From an uncultured Muribaculum sp. (lineage in GTDB: Bacteria; Bacteroidota; Bacteroidia; Bacteroidales; Muribaculaceae), in NCBI GenBank assembly GCA_910587665.1, contig CAJUMZ010000016.1, positions 1 to 64,000 on the forward strand: a stretch of 64,000 nt of DNA. The letters run 5' to 3'. Shown here one piece after another: positions 25,542-35,258 of this stretch (position 1 is the stretch's first letter; every line of letters starts with the position of its first letter). The notes beneath the pieces are model-generated. The model saw only the letters and a list, made by a program, of their open reading frames with translations, was not told the origin of the DNA and ran no database searches. Made by a program: the position numbers and the translations under genes.

Positions 25542-26012
25542 ATGAAACGATTACTTTATTTGTTGTTTGCATTACCATTGTTTTTTGTTGCATGTAGCGA
25601 TGATGACGATCTGCCAAGCTTCCAGCTGCAAATCGACATGAAAGGTCAGACTGAAATTACCGACAAGGGAGTTGTCGTAGTCCCTCAAGGCACTCCGTTT
25701 ACAATCGAATCCATAAAGGCGGTAAATCCCTCGGTAAAAGATCTTGCACTCGGCGGTGCTACCTATTATTGGGATTATGTATTTCAGGGAAGTAATATTG
25801 TATCCCCGTTCGGTATGGTTTTCGACACGGAGAATCTTCCTCTCGGATCTCATCTCCTTCAGATTTACATCCCGGTACTGGCTGTGAATTACAGTCCGGC
25901 AGAGGCGGTGGTCTCCTACACTATAAAAATTGTAGAGCCGCTTGAAGAGGGCGAACCGACACCCGACACTCCCGAATCGCAGACCGTAACCCCGCAAATA
26001 GGGTCAAAGTAG
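25542..26012 (+). CDS. Putative lipoprotein, unknown function
   Basis: 156 residues. The signal peptide MKRLLYLLFALPLFFVACS carries a lipobox (VACS, Cys18), followed by Asp-rich DDDDLP, the usual surface-export-like acidic stretch of Bacteroidales lipoproteins (SDDDD). The rest is beta-rich (IQL/TIES/YTIKIVEP), possibly one immunoglobulin-like domain, ending in a Pro/Thr-rich tail. No family recognised. It lies 63 bases after clpB but a hairpin separates them, so it may have its own promoter. Confidence 0.75.
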   Translation: MKRLLYLLFALPLFFVACSDDDDLPSFQLQIDMKGQTEITDKGVVVVPQGTPFTIESIKAVNPSVKDLALGGATYYWDYVFQGSNIVSPFGMVFDTENLPLGSHLLQIYIPVLAVNYSPAEAVVSYTIKIVEPLEEGEPTPDTPESQTVTPQIGSK

Positions 26013-26034
26013 TTCTGTCGTATTAACTTTTATC

Positions 26035-26068
26035 GGATGCAAGGGTAAAATGCTCTTGCATCCTTTTT
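26035..26068 (+). terminator. Terminator of the lipoprotein gene
   Basis: A 9-bp perfect stem GGATGCAAG/CTTGCATCC, 11-base loop, then TTTTTAT. Confidence 0.88.
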
Positions 26069-26096
26069 ATATCAGTATGCTTTGACTGCATAAAAC

Positions 26097-26130
26097 TTAA
26101 AAAGCCGGACAACGTAATGTCATCCGGCTT
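26097..26130 (-). terminator. Terminator of the etfB-etfA-acyl-CoA dehydrogenase operon
   Basis: Stem AAGCCGGA/TCCGGCTT just after the stop of the acyl-CoA dehydrogenase. Read on the minus strand it is followed by a T-run (the plus-strand bases before 26101 are A-rich). It is also T-rich on the plus side, so it works in both directions. Confidence 0.82.
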
Positions 26131-26151
26131 TCTATAAAATTTGAGATATAA

Positions 26152-27855
26152 TTATGCCTGCTTGTATACCTCGATATTGTCAAGGCTGAAATTAGCAATA
26201 AATTCGGCATGTTTTGCAACTTCCGACTGGATAAGATTGCAATATACCTCTGCGCTGCGGGTAAACGAATCGTTGCGCTGGGCATCCTGAAGCAGGAGAT
26301 GTCCCATTATGATGTCGGCTGCCATCTCTACCATGCGTCGAGCCATGAAGTCGACATAAGCCGGCTCTTTGACCGAGGTTACCTTCTCAACAACATCGGC
26401 ATAAATCTTGGCAAGCTCTATAAGGCGGTTTTTAAGACCCTGAAGTTCAGGTTTTACTTCCATAGCCTCATACTCTTTGATAAGATTTAGATATGCGCCT
26501 GTAGTCACATAGCGTATGGCTGCTACGACCTGAAGCTGAGTTGTACCCTCATATATAGAGGTGATACGCGCATCACGATACAGGCGTTCGCAAGCATAGT
26601 CTTTCATAAAGCCTGAGCCACCATGAATCTGGATACAGTCATAAGCGTTTTGATTGCAATATTCACTTCCCATTCCCTTGGCAAGAGGAGTGAGTGCATC
26701 GGCAATCTTACTGTACTGCTTGGACTCTTTCTTCTCTTCGGGGGTAAGTGCGCGCTCTTTTGCTATATCGTCGTACACCTTGTAAAGGTCAACATAACGT
26801 GCGCACTCATACAAGAGCGAACGAGAAGCGTCAAGTTTGGCTTTCATGCTTGAAAGCATCTCGTATACAGCCGGGAACTCAATGATCGCCTTGCCAAACT
26901 GCTTACGATCACGAGCATATGCAAGTGCCTCACGATAAGCAAGCTCACTTACACCTACCGACTGGGCTGCGATACCGAGACGGGCACCGTTCATAAGCGC
27001 CATCACATACTTGATAAGACCAAGTTTGCGTGAGCCTACAAGCTCTGCCTTGGCATTCTTGTAAACAAGTTCGCAAGTAGGGGAGCCTTTTATACCCATC
27101 TTGTTCTCGATACGGCGCACATTTACTCCGCCGTTGCGCTTGTCATAGATGAACATTGAAAGTCCGCGCCCATCTTTTGTGCCGTCTTCAGAACGGGCAA
27201 GTACAAGGTGTATATCGCTGTCTCCGTTGGTGATAAAGCGTTTTACACCATTGAGCAGCCACGTGCCGTCGGGCTGTTCGGTAGCCTTGAGCATTACAGA
27301 CTGGAGGTCGGAACCGGCATCAGGCTCGGTGAGGTCCATTGACATAGTCTCGCCCTGGCAAACACGCGGGATGTAACGGCTCTTCTGGTCTTCGTTGGCA
27401 AATTCGTAAATCGTCTCCGCACAGTCCTGAAGTCCCCACAGGTTTTCAAATCCGGTGTCGGCACGGCTTACTATGTCAGCGGCCATGATGTAAGGGGTGA
27501 TCGGGAAGTTCAAGCCACCGTAACGGCGAGGCATAGCCATACCCATAAGACCTGCCTTACGGCATATTTCAAGATTTTCCTTTGTACCGTCGGCATAAAT
27601 CACACGACCGTTTTCAACATGAGGACCTTGGTGGTCAACGTCTTCGGCACGTGATGCAATATGCTCGCCACATACTTCTCCAACTACTTCAAGCACCTTG
27701 TCATAGTTGTCCATGGCATCGGCGAAATTAAACGGAGCGTAGTCAAATTTCTCCGCATCAGTATAGTTGCGCTCTTTTAAAGCCACAATCTTTTCCATCA
27801 TAGGATGGGTAAGATGATGCTTAAGATCGGGATTATCAGTATAAAAATTAGACAT
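26152..27855 (-). CDS. Acyl-CoA dehydrogenase (long form, ~567 residues)
   Basis: 567 residues, longer than the ordinary 380-residue enzymes because of a C-terminal helical extension (about 440-567). FAD-binding motifs MDLTEPDAGSDL and FITNGDSD, and the catalytic Glu in the SIYEGTTQLQ motif, are present. It oxidises an acyl-CoA and passes electrons to EtfAB, encoded immediately upstream. Substrate chain length cannot be told. In anaerobes this gene set often drives an Etf-based electron-bifurcation or beta-oxidation-like step. The stop lies next to a bidirectional terminator. Confidence 0.93.
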   Translation of the reverse strand: MSNFYTDNPDLKHHLTHPMMEKIVALKERNYTDAEKFDYAPFNFADAMDNYDKVLEVVGEVCGEHIASRAEDVDHQGPHVENGRVIYADGTKENLEICRKAGLMGMAMPRRYGGLNFPITPYIMAADIVSRADTGFENLWGLQDCAETIYEFANEDQKSRYIPRVCQGETMSMDLTEPDAGSDLQSVMLKATEQPDGTWLLNGVKRFITNGDSDIHLVLARSEDGTKDGRGLSMFIYDKRNGGVNVRRIENKMGIKGSPTCELVYKNAKAELVGSRKLGLIKYVMALMNGARLGIAAQSVGVSELAYREALAYARDRKQFGKAIIEFPAVYEMLSSMKAKLDASRSLLYECARYVDLYKVYDDIAKERALTPEEKKESKQYSKIADALTPLAKGMGSEYCNQNAYDCIQIHGGSGFMKDYACERLYRDARITSIYEGTTQLQVVAAIRYVTTGAYLNLIKEYEAMEVKPELQGLKNRLIELAKIYADVVEKVTSVKEPAYVDFMARRMVEMAADIIMGHLLLQDAQRNDSFTRSAEVYCNLIQSEVAKHAEFIANFSLDNIEVYKQA

Positions 27856-27863
27856 TGTAGTTG

Positions 27864-28892
27864 CTACTTAGAGTTTTTCTTGTAATATTTTATGAGCTTC
27901 GGCACGATATCCTCGACATTGCCGGTGATTACATAATCGGCGATTGTATTGATAGGTGCATTGGGATCATTGTTGATCGAGATTATGATTGCGCTCTCCT
28001 GCATTCCGGCAATATGCTGGATCTGTCCGGAGATACCGCAAGCGATATAAAGTTTCGGGCGCACGGTGACTCCTGTCTGTCCGATCTGTCGGTCATGTTC
28101 GGCAAAACCGGCATCGACTGCAGCACGTGACGCACCGACTTCTCCGCCGAGTGTATTGGCAAGGTCAAACAAAAGGTCAAATCCTTCTTTACTTCCCATG
28201 CCGTAACCTCCGGCAACAATAATCGGGGAGTTTTTGATGTTGACTTTCGATTTCTCGATATGACGGTCGATGATTTCAACTACAAAGTCTTCCGGCTTGA
28301 CATATTTGGATGCGTCAAGATTTATGATCTCTCCTTTATAAGCGGGATCTTTTATCTCTTTTTTCATCACACCCTCACGCACGGTTGCCATCTGAGGGCG
28401 GCACTCCGGATTGACGATAGTTGCAACGATGTTTCCACCGAAAGCGGGGCGTATCTGATACAGGAGGTCAGTATATTCCTTGCCGGTCTTGGGATCTTTG
28501 TGATCTCCGATTTCAAGTGCCGTACAATCGGCGGTAAGACCGCTGTGAAGGCAAGATGACACACGGGGACCAAGGTCACGACCTATACATGTGGCACCCA
28601 TAAGGCATATCTGCGGCTTAATCTCTTTGAAGAGGTTGATAAGCACAGCGGCATGGGGATTGGAGGTATATGGATAAAGACGCTTGTCTTCGACTTTGTA
28701 TACAGTGTCGACTCCATAGGGGAGTACCTGCTTCTCAATGTCAGCAAGATTGTCGCCGATTATAACGGCTTCAAGCTTTACCCCCAACCGATCAGCGAGC
28801 ACACGCCCTTTTGTAAGAAGCTCAAGGCTCACATCGGCTACTTTGCCGTCTTCGTATTCGCAATATACGATTAAATTATTATTGTCGGTCAT
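27864..28892 (-). CDS. etfA: Electron transfer flavoprotein subunit alpha
   Basis: 342 residues. The C-terminal FAD domain has VAGGYGMGSKEGF, GASRAAVDAGF, GQTGVTVRPKLYIACGISGQ and SINNDPNAPI, the EtfA signature run. The N-terminal domain is the Rossmann-like part. With EtfB it forms the heterodimer that accepts electrons from the acyl-CoA dehydrogenase encoded 8 bases downstream. It starts 12 bases after etfB. Confidence 0.96.
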   Translation of the reverse strand: MTDNNNLIVYCEYEDGKVADVSLELLTKGRVLADRLGVKLEAVIIGDNLADIEKQVLPYGVDTVYKVEDKRLYPYTSNPHAAVLINLFKEIKPQICLMGATCIGRDLGPRVSSCLHSGLTADCTALEIGDHKDPKTGKEYTDLLYQIRPAFGGNIVATIVNPECRPQMATVREGVMKKEIKDPAYKGEIINLDASKYVKPEDFVVEIIDRHIEKSKVNIKNSPIIVAGGYGMGSKEGFDLLFDLANTLGGEVGASRAAVDAGFAEHDRQIGQTGVTVRPKLYIACGISGQIQHIAGMQESAIIISINNDPNAPINTIADYVITGNVEDIVPKLIKYYKKNSK

Positions 28893-28904
28893 GTCAGTCA
28901 GTAT

Positions 28905-29777
28905 TTAGCCAATTGTATGGTTAGCAATGAGTTCTTTTACAAGGTTTTCAATCTCGGTATCATTGTTCTCTATAGTGAGGCTCTCCTTGGCGGTAAACAC
29001 TACATTTTCGATAGCTTTCACTTTGGTAGGAGAACCGGGAAGACCGATCTGCTCGGGATCAGCATCAACATATGCCGCGCTCCATTCCTGAAGATTTAGA
29101 TAGGGGCGAGCGTCAACAATAGCCTTCAACTCATCGGAAAGCTTCTGTTTCTCCGAGGGAGAAACAGCATACTTGTATTTCTGTATGCGACGCGCGTTGC
29201 GTGGACGACATTCAGCAGCCGAACCGTTGACTGTCACAACGCAGGGGAGGGGGGCAACAACTGTCTCAACACCCGATTCAAGACGACGCTTTACTGTAAC
29301 TTTGCCATCCTTTAAGTCAAGGATTTCTTCAGCATATGTAACCTGCGGCAATCCGAGCTTCTCTGCGATCTGCGGACCTACCTGTGCGGTATCACCGTCA
29401 ATAGCCTGGCGACCTCCGAGGATTATGTCGAAGTTGCCGAATTTCTTGACGGCCTGGGCAAGTGAATAAGAAGTGGCAAGAGTATCCGCGCCACCAAGGA
29501 CACGGTCGGTAAGAACGATGCCGGTATCAGCACCGCGATAAATTGCTTCACGGATAATTTCAGATGCACGCGGAAGTCCCATTGTGAGAAGGGTGATTGT
29601 CGAGCCGGGATTCGCATCTTTCAGACGAAGAGCCTGCTCAAGTGCGTTCAGGTCCTCCGGGTTGAAGATAGCCGGCAGCGCGGCACGATTGATCGTGCCG
29701 TCTTCCTTCATGGCATCTTTGCCCACATTACGGGTGTCAGGCACCTGCTTTGCGAGCACAATGATGTTTAAACTCAT
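28905..29777 (-). CDS. etfB: Electron transfer flavoprotein subunit beta
   Basis: 290 residues. The start MSLNIIVLAKQVPDTRNVGK is the EtfB signature. GGRQAIDGDTAQVGPQIAEKLGLPQ (split over two stretches) is the AMP/FAD-contact region. It is the first gene of the etfB-etfA-dehydrogenase operon, with a strong promoter 50-80 bases upstream. Confidence 0.96.
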   Translation of the reverse strand: MSLNIIVLAKQVPDTRNVGKDAMKEDGTINRAALPAIFNPEDLNALEQALRLKDANPGSTITLLTMGLPRASEIIREAIYRGADTGIVLTDRVLGGADTLATSYSLAQAVKKFGNFDIILGGRQAIDGDTAQVGPQIAEKLGLPQVTYAEEILDLKDGKVTVKRRLESGVETVVAPLPCVVTVNGSAAECRPRNARRIQKYKYAVSPSEKQKLSDELKAIVDARPYLNLQEWSAAYVDADPEQIGLPGSPTKVKAIENVVFTAKESLTIENNDTEIENLVKELIANHTIG

Positions 29778-29828
29778 GACTTTTAGATATTAGATAGTTA
29801 TTTGTTACTATATTTTGGTTTATCTCTA

Positions 29829-29860
29829 CAAAGATAATGTTTTAGACTATTATGTCCAAA
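29829..29860 (-). promoter_or_regulatory. Promoter of the etfB operon
   Basis: Minus strand TTTG (29857-29860), 20 bases, TATCTTTG (29829-29836). It lies between the purF-like stop (29880) and etfB, so the two units are separately transcribed. Confidence 0.78.
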
Positions 29861-29879
29861 CGATTGGTGACAAATCGCG

Positions 29880-31283
29880 TCAATCGAAGCTTGAGCCGTC
29901 AAAACAATGGGTACATATCTTGCATTTTGGTAACCCAATCGCCTTGACTATTGTCTCGATTGAATTGAAACGCAGCGACGTAAGGCCAAGCTGCTGTCGG
30001 ATGCGCTCAACCATAGCCTTGTACTTTGGAGAGTCGGTTGTGGCATATTCGGCAAGATCCTTGCCGGCATCGCCTTCAAGCTCCTGGATGACACGACGCG
30101 TGATAAGCTCCATCTCACTTTTTGATGCGGTGAAATTGATATATTTGCAAGGATAAATCAGAGGCGGACAGCTGATACGTATGTGCACCTCCTTCGCTCC
30201 GCAGTCAAACAGGTCTTTCACATTGTCGCGCAACTGAGTGCCTCTAACAATTGAATCGTCACAAAATATCACCTTCTTGTCGTAAAGAAGCGCGCGGTTG
30301 GGAATCAATTTCATTTTCGCCACAAGCTCGCGTCGTTCCTGGGTGCTTGGTGTAAAGCTGCGCGGCCATGTGGGGGTGTATTTCACGATACCGCGCTTAT
30401 ATGGTACATTCTTGCCCTCAGCATATCCGAGCGCCATGCCTATGCCGGAATCAGGCACGGCACTTACAAAGTCCACTTCCGTGTCATCGTTTTTGCCCAT
30501 TTCAAGCCCTGAGTCATAGCGCATGAGGTCTACGTTGCGGTTTTCATACTCGCATACCGGATACCCGTAATATGTCCATAAAAACGCGCAGATCTGCATC
30601 TCTTCCTCAGGGGCTTTCAACTGCTTTATGGAATCTGCCTTTATTTCCACAATTTCCGCAGGCCCGACATTATAGCATACCTCAAATCCAAGATTGGGAA
30701 ATGCGCAGGTCTCACTTGTGGCGGCGTGCGCGCCATCTTTTTTACCGATGATAATCGGGGTTCTGCCAAGACGGTCACGGGCGGCGATTATACTGTCTTC
30801 CGTGAGGAGCAGCATCGAGCATGAGCCTTTTACGCGCCTGTATACATTCTCTATTCCCGAAACATAATCGGTGCCTTCGCTTATGAGGGCGGCGATCATT
30901 TCCGTGGGATTGATGATGTCATAGCTGTGTTCACAGAAGTGATGACCTTTTGCCAGCAGCTCTTTTTCAAGCGATGAGATATTGTTGATACGACCGACTG
31001 TAACTATTGCAAACTTGCCAAGATGGCAGTTGACAATAATAGGTTGGGCATCGGTGTCACTAATGACACCGATGCCCACTTTGCCGGAGAAATCTTTCAG
31101 GTCACCTTCAAATTTTGACCTGAAATAAGAGTTTTCAATGTTATGGATAGAGCGGGTAAACACGCCGTTGTTACAAGTCGCAATTCCGGCACGTTTTGTG
31201 CCCATGTGGGAATTATAGTCAACTCCATAGAATAGCTCGTTGATACACTCGTCATGTTTCGCTACACCAAAAAAACCTCCCAT
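29880..31283 (-). CDS. PurF-like amidophosphoribosyltransferase homologue with degenerate glutaminase site
   Basis: 467 residues. It has the PurF order: an N-terminal Ntn-type glutaminase domain (1-225) and a phosphoribosyltransferase domain with the PRPP loop VIFCDDSIVRGTQL (338-351). The four Fe-S ligand positions of the Bacillus subtilis type seem kept: C232, C379, C454 and C457 (the last in CKICTHC). But the nucleophilic Cys is replaced: the protein starts MGGFFG instead of MCGI. The HVRYSTTG and HNGN motifs of active PurF read VISDTD and VGRI. So glutamine hydrolysis is probably lost, while PRPP binding may be kept. It follows purL by 23 bases in the same operon. I recall closely similar MGGFFG proteins in other Bacteroides alongside a normal PurF, so this is a conserved paralogue rather than a decay product. 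Confidence 0.85.
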   Translation of the reverse strand: MGGFFGVAKHDECINELFYGVDYNSHMGTKRAGIATCNNGVFTRSIHNIENSYFRSKFEGDLKDFSGKVGIGVISDTDAQPIIVNCHLGKFAIVTVGRINNISSLEKELLAKGHHFCEHSYDIINPTEMIAALISEGTDYVSGIENVYRRVKGSCSMLLLTEDSIIAARDRLGRTPIIIGKKDGAHAATSETCAFPNLGFEVCYNVGPAEIVEIKADSIKQLKAPEEEMQICAFLWTYYGYPVCEYENRNVDLMRYDSGLEMGKNDDTEVDFVSAVPDSGIGMALGYAEGKNVPYKRGIVKYTPTWPRSFTPSTQERRELVAKMKLIPNRALLYDKKVIFCDDSIVRGTQLRDNVKDLFDCGAKEVHIRISCPPLIYPCKYINFTASKSEMELITRRVIQELEGDAGKDLAEYATTDSPKYKAMVERIRQQLGLTSLRFNSIETIVKAIGLPKCKICTHCFDGSSFD

Positions 31284-31306
31284 ATAAATCCAGATAATAT
31301 ATGTAT

Positions 31307-34300
31307 TTATTTCTTGTTGATTGTCTTTTCAATCCATTTGCGAGCGTTGACAAATGCTTCTATCCATGGTGTCACCTCGTTACTCTTGTGTGATTCAGGA
31401 TAGTAGCCACACTGCCACGGGAAGAGAGAACGTTCAGGGTGGGGCATCATGGCAAGATGGCGACCGTCGGCTGAGGCGATACCCGCTATGGAATAGCGCG
31501 AGCCGTTGGGATTACCGGGATATGAGGAGTAATTGTACTTCGCCACGACATTATATTTTGACAATGGCTCGGGAAGATTGAACTTGCCTTCACCGTGGGC
31601 AACCCAGATTCCGATTTTAGAGCCTGACAGCGAGCCGAGCATCACTGAATTGTTCTCAGGAATAGAGAGCCCGAGGAACTGAGACTCAAACTTATGGGAT
31701 ATATTGTGTTCCATTGTCGCCTTTCGGTCGTGCTCGGGATTAATCAGATTCAGCTCGATCATAAGCTGGCAACCGTTGCATATACCGAGGCTCAATGTAT
31801 CGTCACGCTTATAGAATCTTTCAAGGGTAGTTTTTGCTTTTTCATTCCAAAGGAATCCTCCGGCCCAGCCTTTTGCCGAACCAAGCACATCGGAATTGGA
31901 GAATCCGCCGCAGAACACTATCATGTTTACATCGTCAAGGGTTTCCCTGCCTGACATAAGGTCAGTCATGTGCACATCCTTGACATCAAATCCTGCGACA
32001 TATAGAGAATATGCCATTTCTCGGTCACTGTTGACACCTTTTTCACGGATGATTGCAGCGCGTATGCCACTCTTTCCGTCGCGTCTCAGCGACAGCCCCA
32101 TTGATTTGAGTTTTCCGTCAAAACCTTTGGGGAAACGATACCTTATTGGCTGCTTCTTGTAATTTTCAAAACGCTCAAGCGCACATTTCTTTCCGCTCTG
32201 CACCGAATCCATGAGATAGGAAGAATAGAACCATGTGTCACGAAGCTGATCTATGAAAAGAAGCCTTTCGTTGCCGTCATGGCTTATCTCAATGACCCTT
32301 TCCTTAGAGGGGACACCGATCGCACAATAACGCGCGCCTGCATCGTCAAGCACTTTTTCAACTTTTTCCGCCTTAGAATCGGCGACCTGAATTACAAGGG
32401 CGGGGTTTTCAGAGAAAAGTATCTTTACAAGATCAGTCTCTCCAATTGCCTCAAATGCGTCGGCATTAAACTCAATGCCACCGTTTACATTGGCAAAACA
32501 CATCTCAAGCAGGGTGGTGACAAGACCTCCTGCCGACACGTCATGGGCGGCAAGAAGCGATTTACCCTTAACGAGTTTCTGCACGGCGTCAAATGTCTTC
32601 ACAAACTGTGCCGGATCCTTGACAGTCGGCACTTCTTTACCGAGACGGTTAAGGGTCTGAGCCAATGCTGAACCACCAAGCATCATCCGCTCTCCGGAGA
32701 AGTCTATATAATATAATGTGGATTTCTTGGGTTGAAGCACAGGGGAGACAGTCTTTTTCACGTCGCTTACCTCTCCTGCGGCTGATATAATCACCGTACC
32801 GGGGGCAAACACCTTGTCATCACCATACTTCTGGGTCATGGAAAGACTGTCTTTACCGGTGGGTATGTTTATGCCAAGGGCGCATGCAAAATCACTGCAC
32901 GCTTCAACGGCACGATATAATGCCGCATCTTCACCCGGATTCTTGCACGGCCACATCCAGTTTGCACTCAGAGAGACACCTTTTATGCCGTCACTCAGCG
33001 GAGCCATGACAATGTTGGTAAGAGCTTCCGCAACAGCGATTACAGAGCCTTTAGCCGAGTCGACAAGGGCTGTCTGTGGCGCATGTCCTATCGAGGTGGC
33101 GATACCTGCCTTGCCTTTGTAATCAAGCGCCACTACACCGCAATCGCTCAACGGCAACTGGATTTCGCCCTGACATTGCTGACGGGCGATCTTTCCGGTC
33201 ACGGAGCGGTCTACCTTATTGGTGAGCCAATCTTTGCAGGCAACGGCTTCAAGTCCGAGTACATCGACAACATATTCGTTTATCTTGGCTTCGTCATATT
33301 CCACATCTTTATATGTAGTGACAACGGTATTGTCGTTCATCACCGTCTTTGGCGAATTGCCAAACATATCAGCCATCGCAAGGTCAATAGGTTTGATTCC
33401 GTCAGGCTGCTCAAATACAAAGTGGTCATCGCCGGTGGTTTCACCGACAACATAGAACGGAGCACGCTCACGTTCGGCAACACGGCGCACATACTCGATG
33501 TCGTCAGTCTTAAGCACCATACCCATACGCTCCTGACTCTCATTGCCGACAATCTCTTTTGCCGAAAGGGTCTTGTCGCCTATAGGCAACGAGCCGATTT
33601 CAATTTTTCCTCCGGTTGATTCCACAAGCTCCGACAGTGCATTAAGATGACCGCCGGCACCATGGTCGTGGATGGAAATTATAGGGTTATTGTCGCTTTC
33701 TGCAAGAGCACGGATCACGTTGCTGACACGCTTCTGCATCTCCGGGTTGGCACGCTGTACGGCATTAAGCTCGATTGAGTTGTCATACTGACCTGTCTCT
33801 ACCGAAGAGACAGCACCACCACCCATGCCGATACGATAGTTGTCGCCACCCATAACCACGACTTTCTCTCCGGCCATGGGTTCGCCTTTTATCGCATCTT
33901 TCTTTGCCGCAAAGCCTACGCCGCCGGCAAGCATGATTACTTTGTCGTAGGCATACTTCTTTCCATTCTCGTCATGCTCGAATGTCAGAAGCGAACCGCA
34001 GATAAGCGGCTGTCCAAACTTGTTGCCAAAGTCCGATGCACCGTTTGATGCCTTTATAAGTATGTCGCATGGAGTCTGATATAGCCATGCACGAGGATCC
34101 ATCATCATTTCCCACCGGTGTTCAGGAGTCATGCGCGGATATGATGTCATGTATACAGCAGTACCGGCAATGGGAAGGCTTGCCTTTCCGCCGCCAAGAC
34201 GGTCGCGGATTTCTCCGCCGGTGCCGGTTGCCGCACCATTAAACGGCTCCACCGTAGTGGGAAAGTTGTGGGTCTCGGCTTTCAGGGATATAACCGTATC

Positions 34301-35014
34301 GACATCCTTTATGTCAAAATAGTCGGGTCTGTCGGGATTCACAGGATAAAACTGATCAACCTTCGGCCCTTTTATAAAGGCGACATTATCCTTATAAGCA
34401 GAGACAAGTTTGTTGGGATTTACCTGCGATGTTTTCTTTATGAGTTTAAAGAGAGATGACGGCTTTTCCTCTCCGTCGATAATGAATGTGCCGTTGAAAA
34501 TCTTATGACGGCAATGCTCTGAGTTGACCTGCGAAAAGCCGAATACCTCACTGTCGGTAAGCGGGCGACCGAGCTTTTTGCTGAGGTCACGAAGATATTG
34601 CTCCTCGTCAGGGCTCAGGGCAAGTCCCTCTTTTTTATTGTATTCTGAAATGTCTTCTATATATACTATAGGGTCCGGAGTCTTTGCCACCGCAAAAATC
34701 TTGCTGTTCAAGCCTTCGTAAACGCGTTGCAGCATCTTGTCAAATTCCGGCTTCTCGGCATTGGTGCGCCAAAACTCCTCGATTCTTGTGATTCCGGAAA
34801 GCCCCATATTCTGAGTGATTTCCACTGCGTTTGTACTCCAGGGTGTGATCATCTCGCGTCGTGGACCGACAAAACGACCTTTGAGCGAAGTTGATGACAA
34901 GGGGGTGGCGCCGCCAAAGAGCCATGACAGCTTTTTAAGGTCATCGTCGCTGAACCGCTGGGATGTCTCTACAGCGATAATCTGACCGGCACCTTTTTTA
35001 AAGAAAACAACCAT
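31307..35014 (-). CDS. purL: Phosphoribosylformylglycinamidine synthase (single-chain PurL)
   Basis: 1235 residues, the large fused form. The N-terminal domain is followed by a linker, an AIR-synthase-like ATP-binding core (VNSEHCRHKIF, VEPFNGAATGTGGEIRDRLG) repeated twice, and a C-terminal class I glutaminase with the Cys nucleophile in GICNGCQLMIEL and PHPERSLFP. It converts FGAR, glutamine and ATP to FGAM in purine synthesis. The PurF-like gene follows in the same operon. The ATG at 35014 is fitting: the N-terminus matches homologues in length. Confidence 0.96.
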   Translation of the reverse strand: MVVFFKKGAGQIIAVETSQRFSDDDLKKLSWLFGGATPLSSTSLKGRFVGPRREMITPWSTNAVEITQNMGLSGITRIEEFWRTNAEKPEFDKMLQRVYEGLNSKIFAVAKTPDPIVYIEDISEYNKKEGLALSPDEEQYLRDLSKKLGRPLTDSEVFGFSQVNSEHCRHKIFNGTFIIDGEEKPSSLFKLIKKTSQVNPNKLVSAYKDNVAFIKGPKVDQFYPVNPDRPDYFDIKDVDTVISLKAETHNFPTTVEPFNGAATGTGGEIRDRLGGGKASLPIAGTAVYMTSYPRMTPEHRWEMMMDPRAWLYQTPCDILIKASNGASDFGNKFGQPLICGSLLTFEHDENGKKYAYDKVIMLAGGVGFAAKKDAIKGEPMAGEKVVVMGGDNYRIGMGGGAVSSVETGQYDNSIELNAVQRANPEMQKRVSNVIRALAESDNNPIISIHDHGAGGHLNALSELVESTGGKIEIGSLPIGDKTLSAKEIVGNESQERMGMVLKTDDIEYVRRVAERERAPFYVVGETTGDDHFVFEQPDGIKPIDLAMADMFGNSPKTVMNDNTVVTTYKDVEYDEAKINEYVVDVLGLEAVACKDWLTNKVDRSVTGKIARQQCQGEIQLPLSDCGVVALDYKGKAGIATSIGHAPQTALVDSAKGSVIAVAEALTNIVMAPLSDGIKGVSLSANWMWPCKNPGEDAALYRAVEACSDFACALGINIPTGKDSLSMTQKYGDDKVFAPGTVIISAAGEVSDVKKTVSPVLQPKKSTLYYIDFSGERMMLGGSALAQTLNRLGKEVPTVKDPAQFVKTFDAVQKLVKGKSLLAAHDVSAGGLVTTLLEMCFANVNGGIEFNADAFEAIGETDLVKILFSENPALVIQVADSKAEKVEKVLDDAGARYCAIGVPSKERVIEISHDGNERLLFIDQLRDTWFYSSYLMDSVQSGKKCALERFENYKKQPIRYRFPKGFDGKLKSMGLSLRRDGKSGIRAAIIREKGVNSDREMAYSLYVAGFDVKDVHMTDLMSGRETLDDVNMIVFCGGFSNSDVLGSAKGWAGGFLWNEKAKTTLERFYKRDDTLSLGICNGCQLMIELNLINPEHDRKATMEHNISHKFESQFLGLSIPENNSVMLGSLSGSKIGIWVAHGEGKFNLPEPLSKYNVVAKYNYSSYPGNPNGSRYSIAGIASADGRHLAMMPHPERSLFPWQCGYYPESHKSNEVTPWIEAFVNARKWIEKTINKK

Positions 35015-35050
35015 ATGGTGATTCAGTTATTAAGTGATTGGTTTAGGCTG

Positions 35051-35082
35051 CAAAATTAGTAAAAATCGCCATAACTTTACAA
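35051..35082 (-). promoter_or_regulatory. Promoter of purL
   Basis: On the minus strand TTG (35080-35082), 21 bases, TAATTTTG (35051-35058). Leader of about 30 bases to ATG 35014. Confidence 0.65.
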
Positions 35083-35226
35083 TAAACCCGGCAAAATATC
35101 CCGCATGCCGACGTACTTTTATCTCATACGTTTCTCAACGTCGACTATTCCAGCCCGTTATTATAGGCTGATTTCAATATATTATCAATCTAAGATATGT
35201 AAGGCGCAATTTAGTCATGGTCATTA

Positions 35227-35258
35227 TTTGTGATTTTATCATATTATATATAATTTTG
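35227..35258 (+). promoter_or_regulatory. Promoter of tig
   Basis: TTTG (35227-35230), 20 bases, TAATTTTG (35251-35258). A perfect match to the Bacteroidetes -33/-7 layout. Confidence 0.78.
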
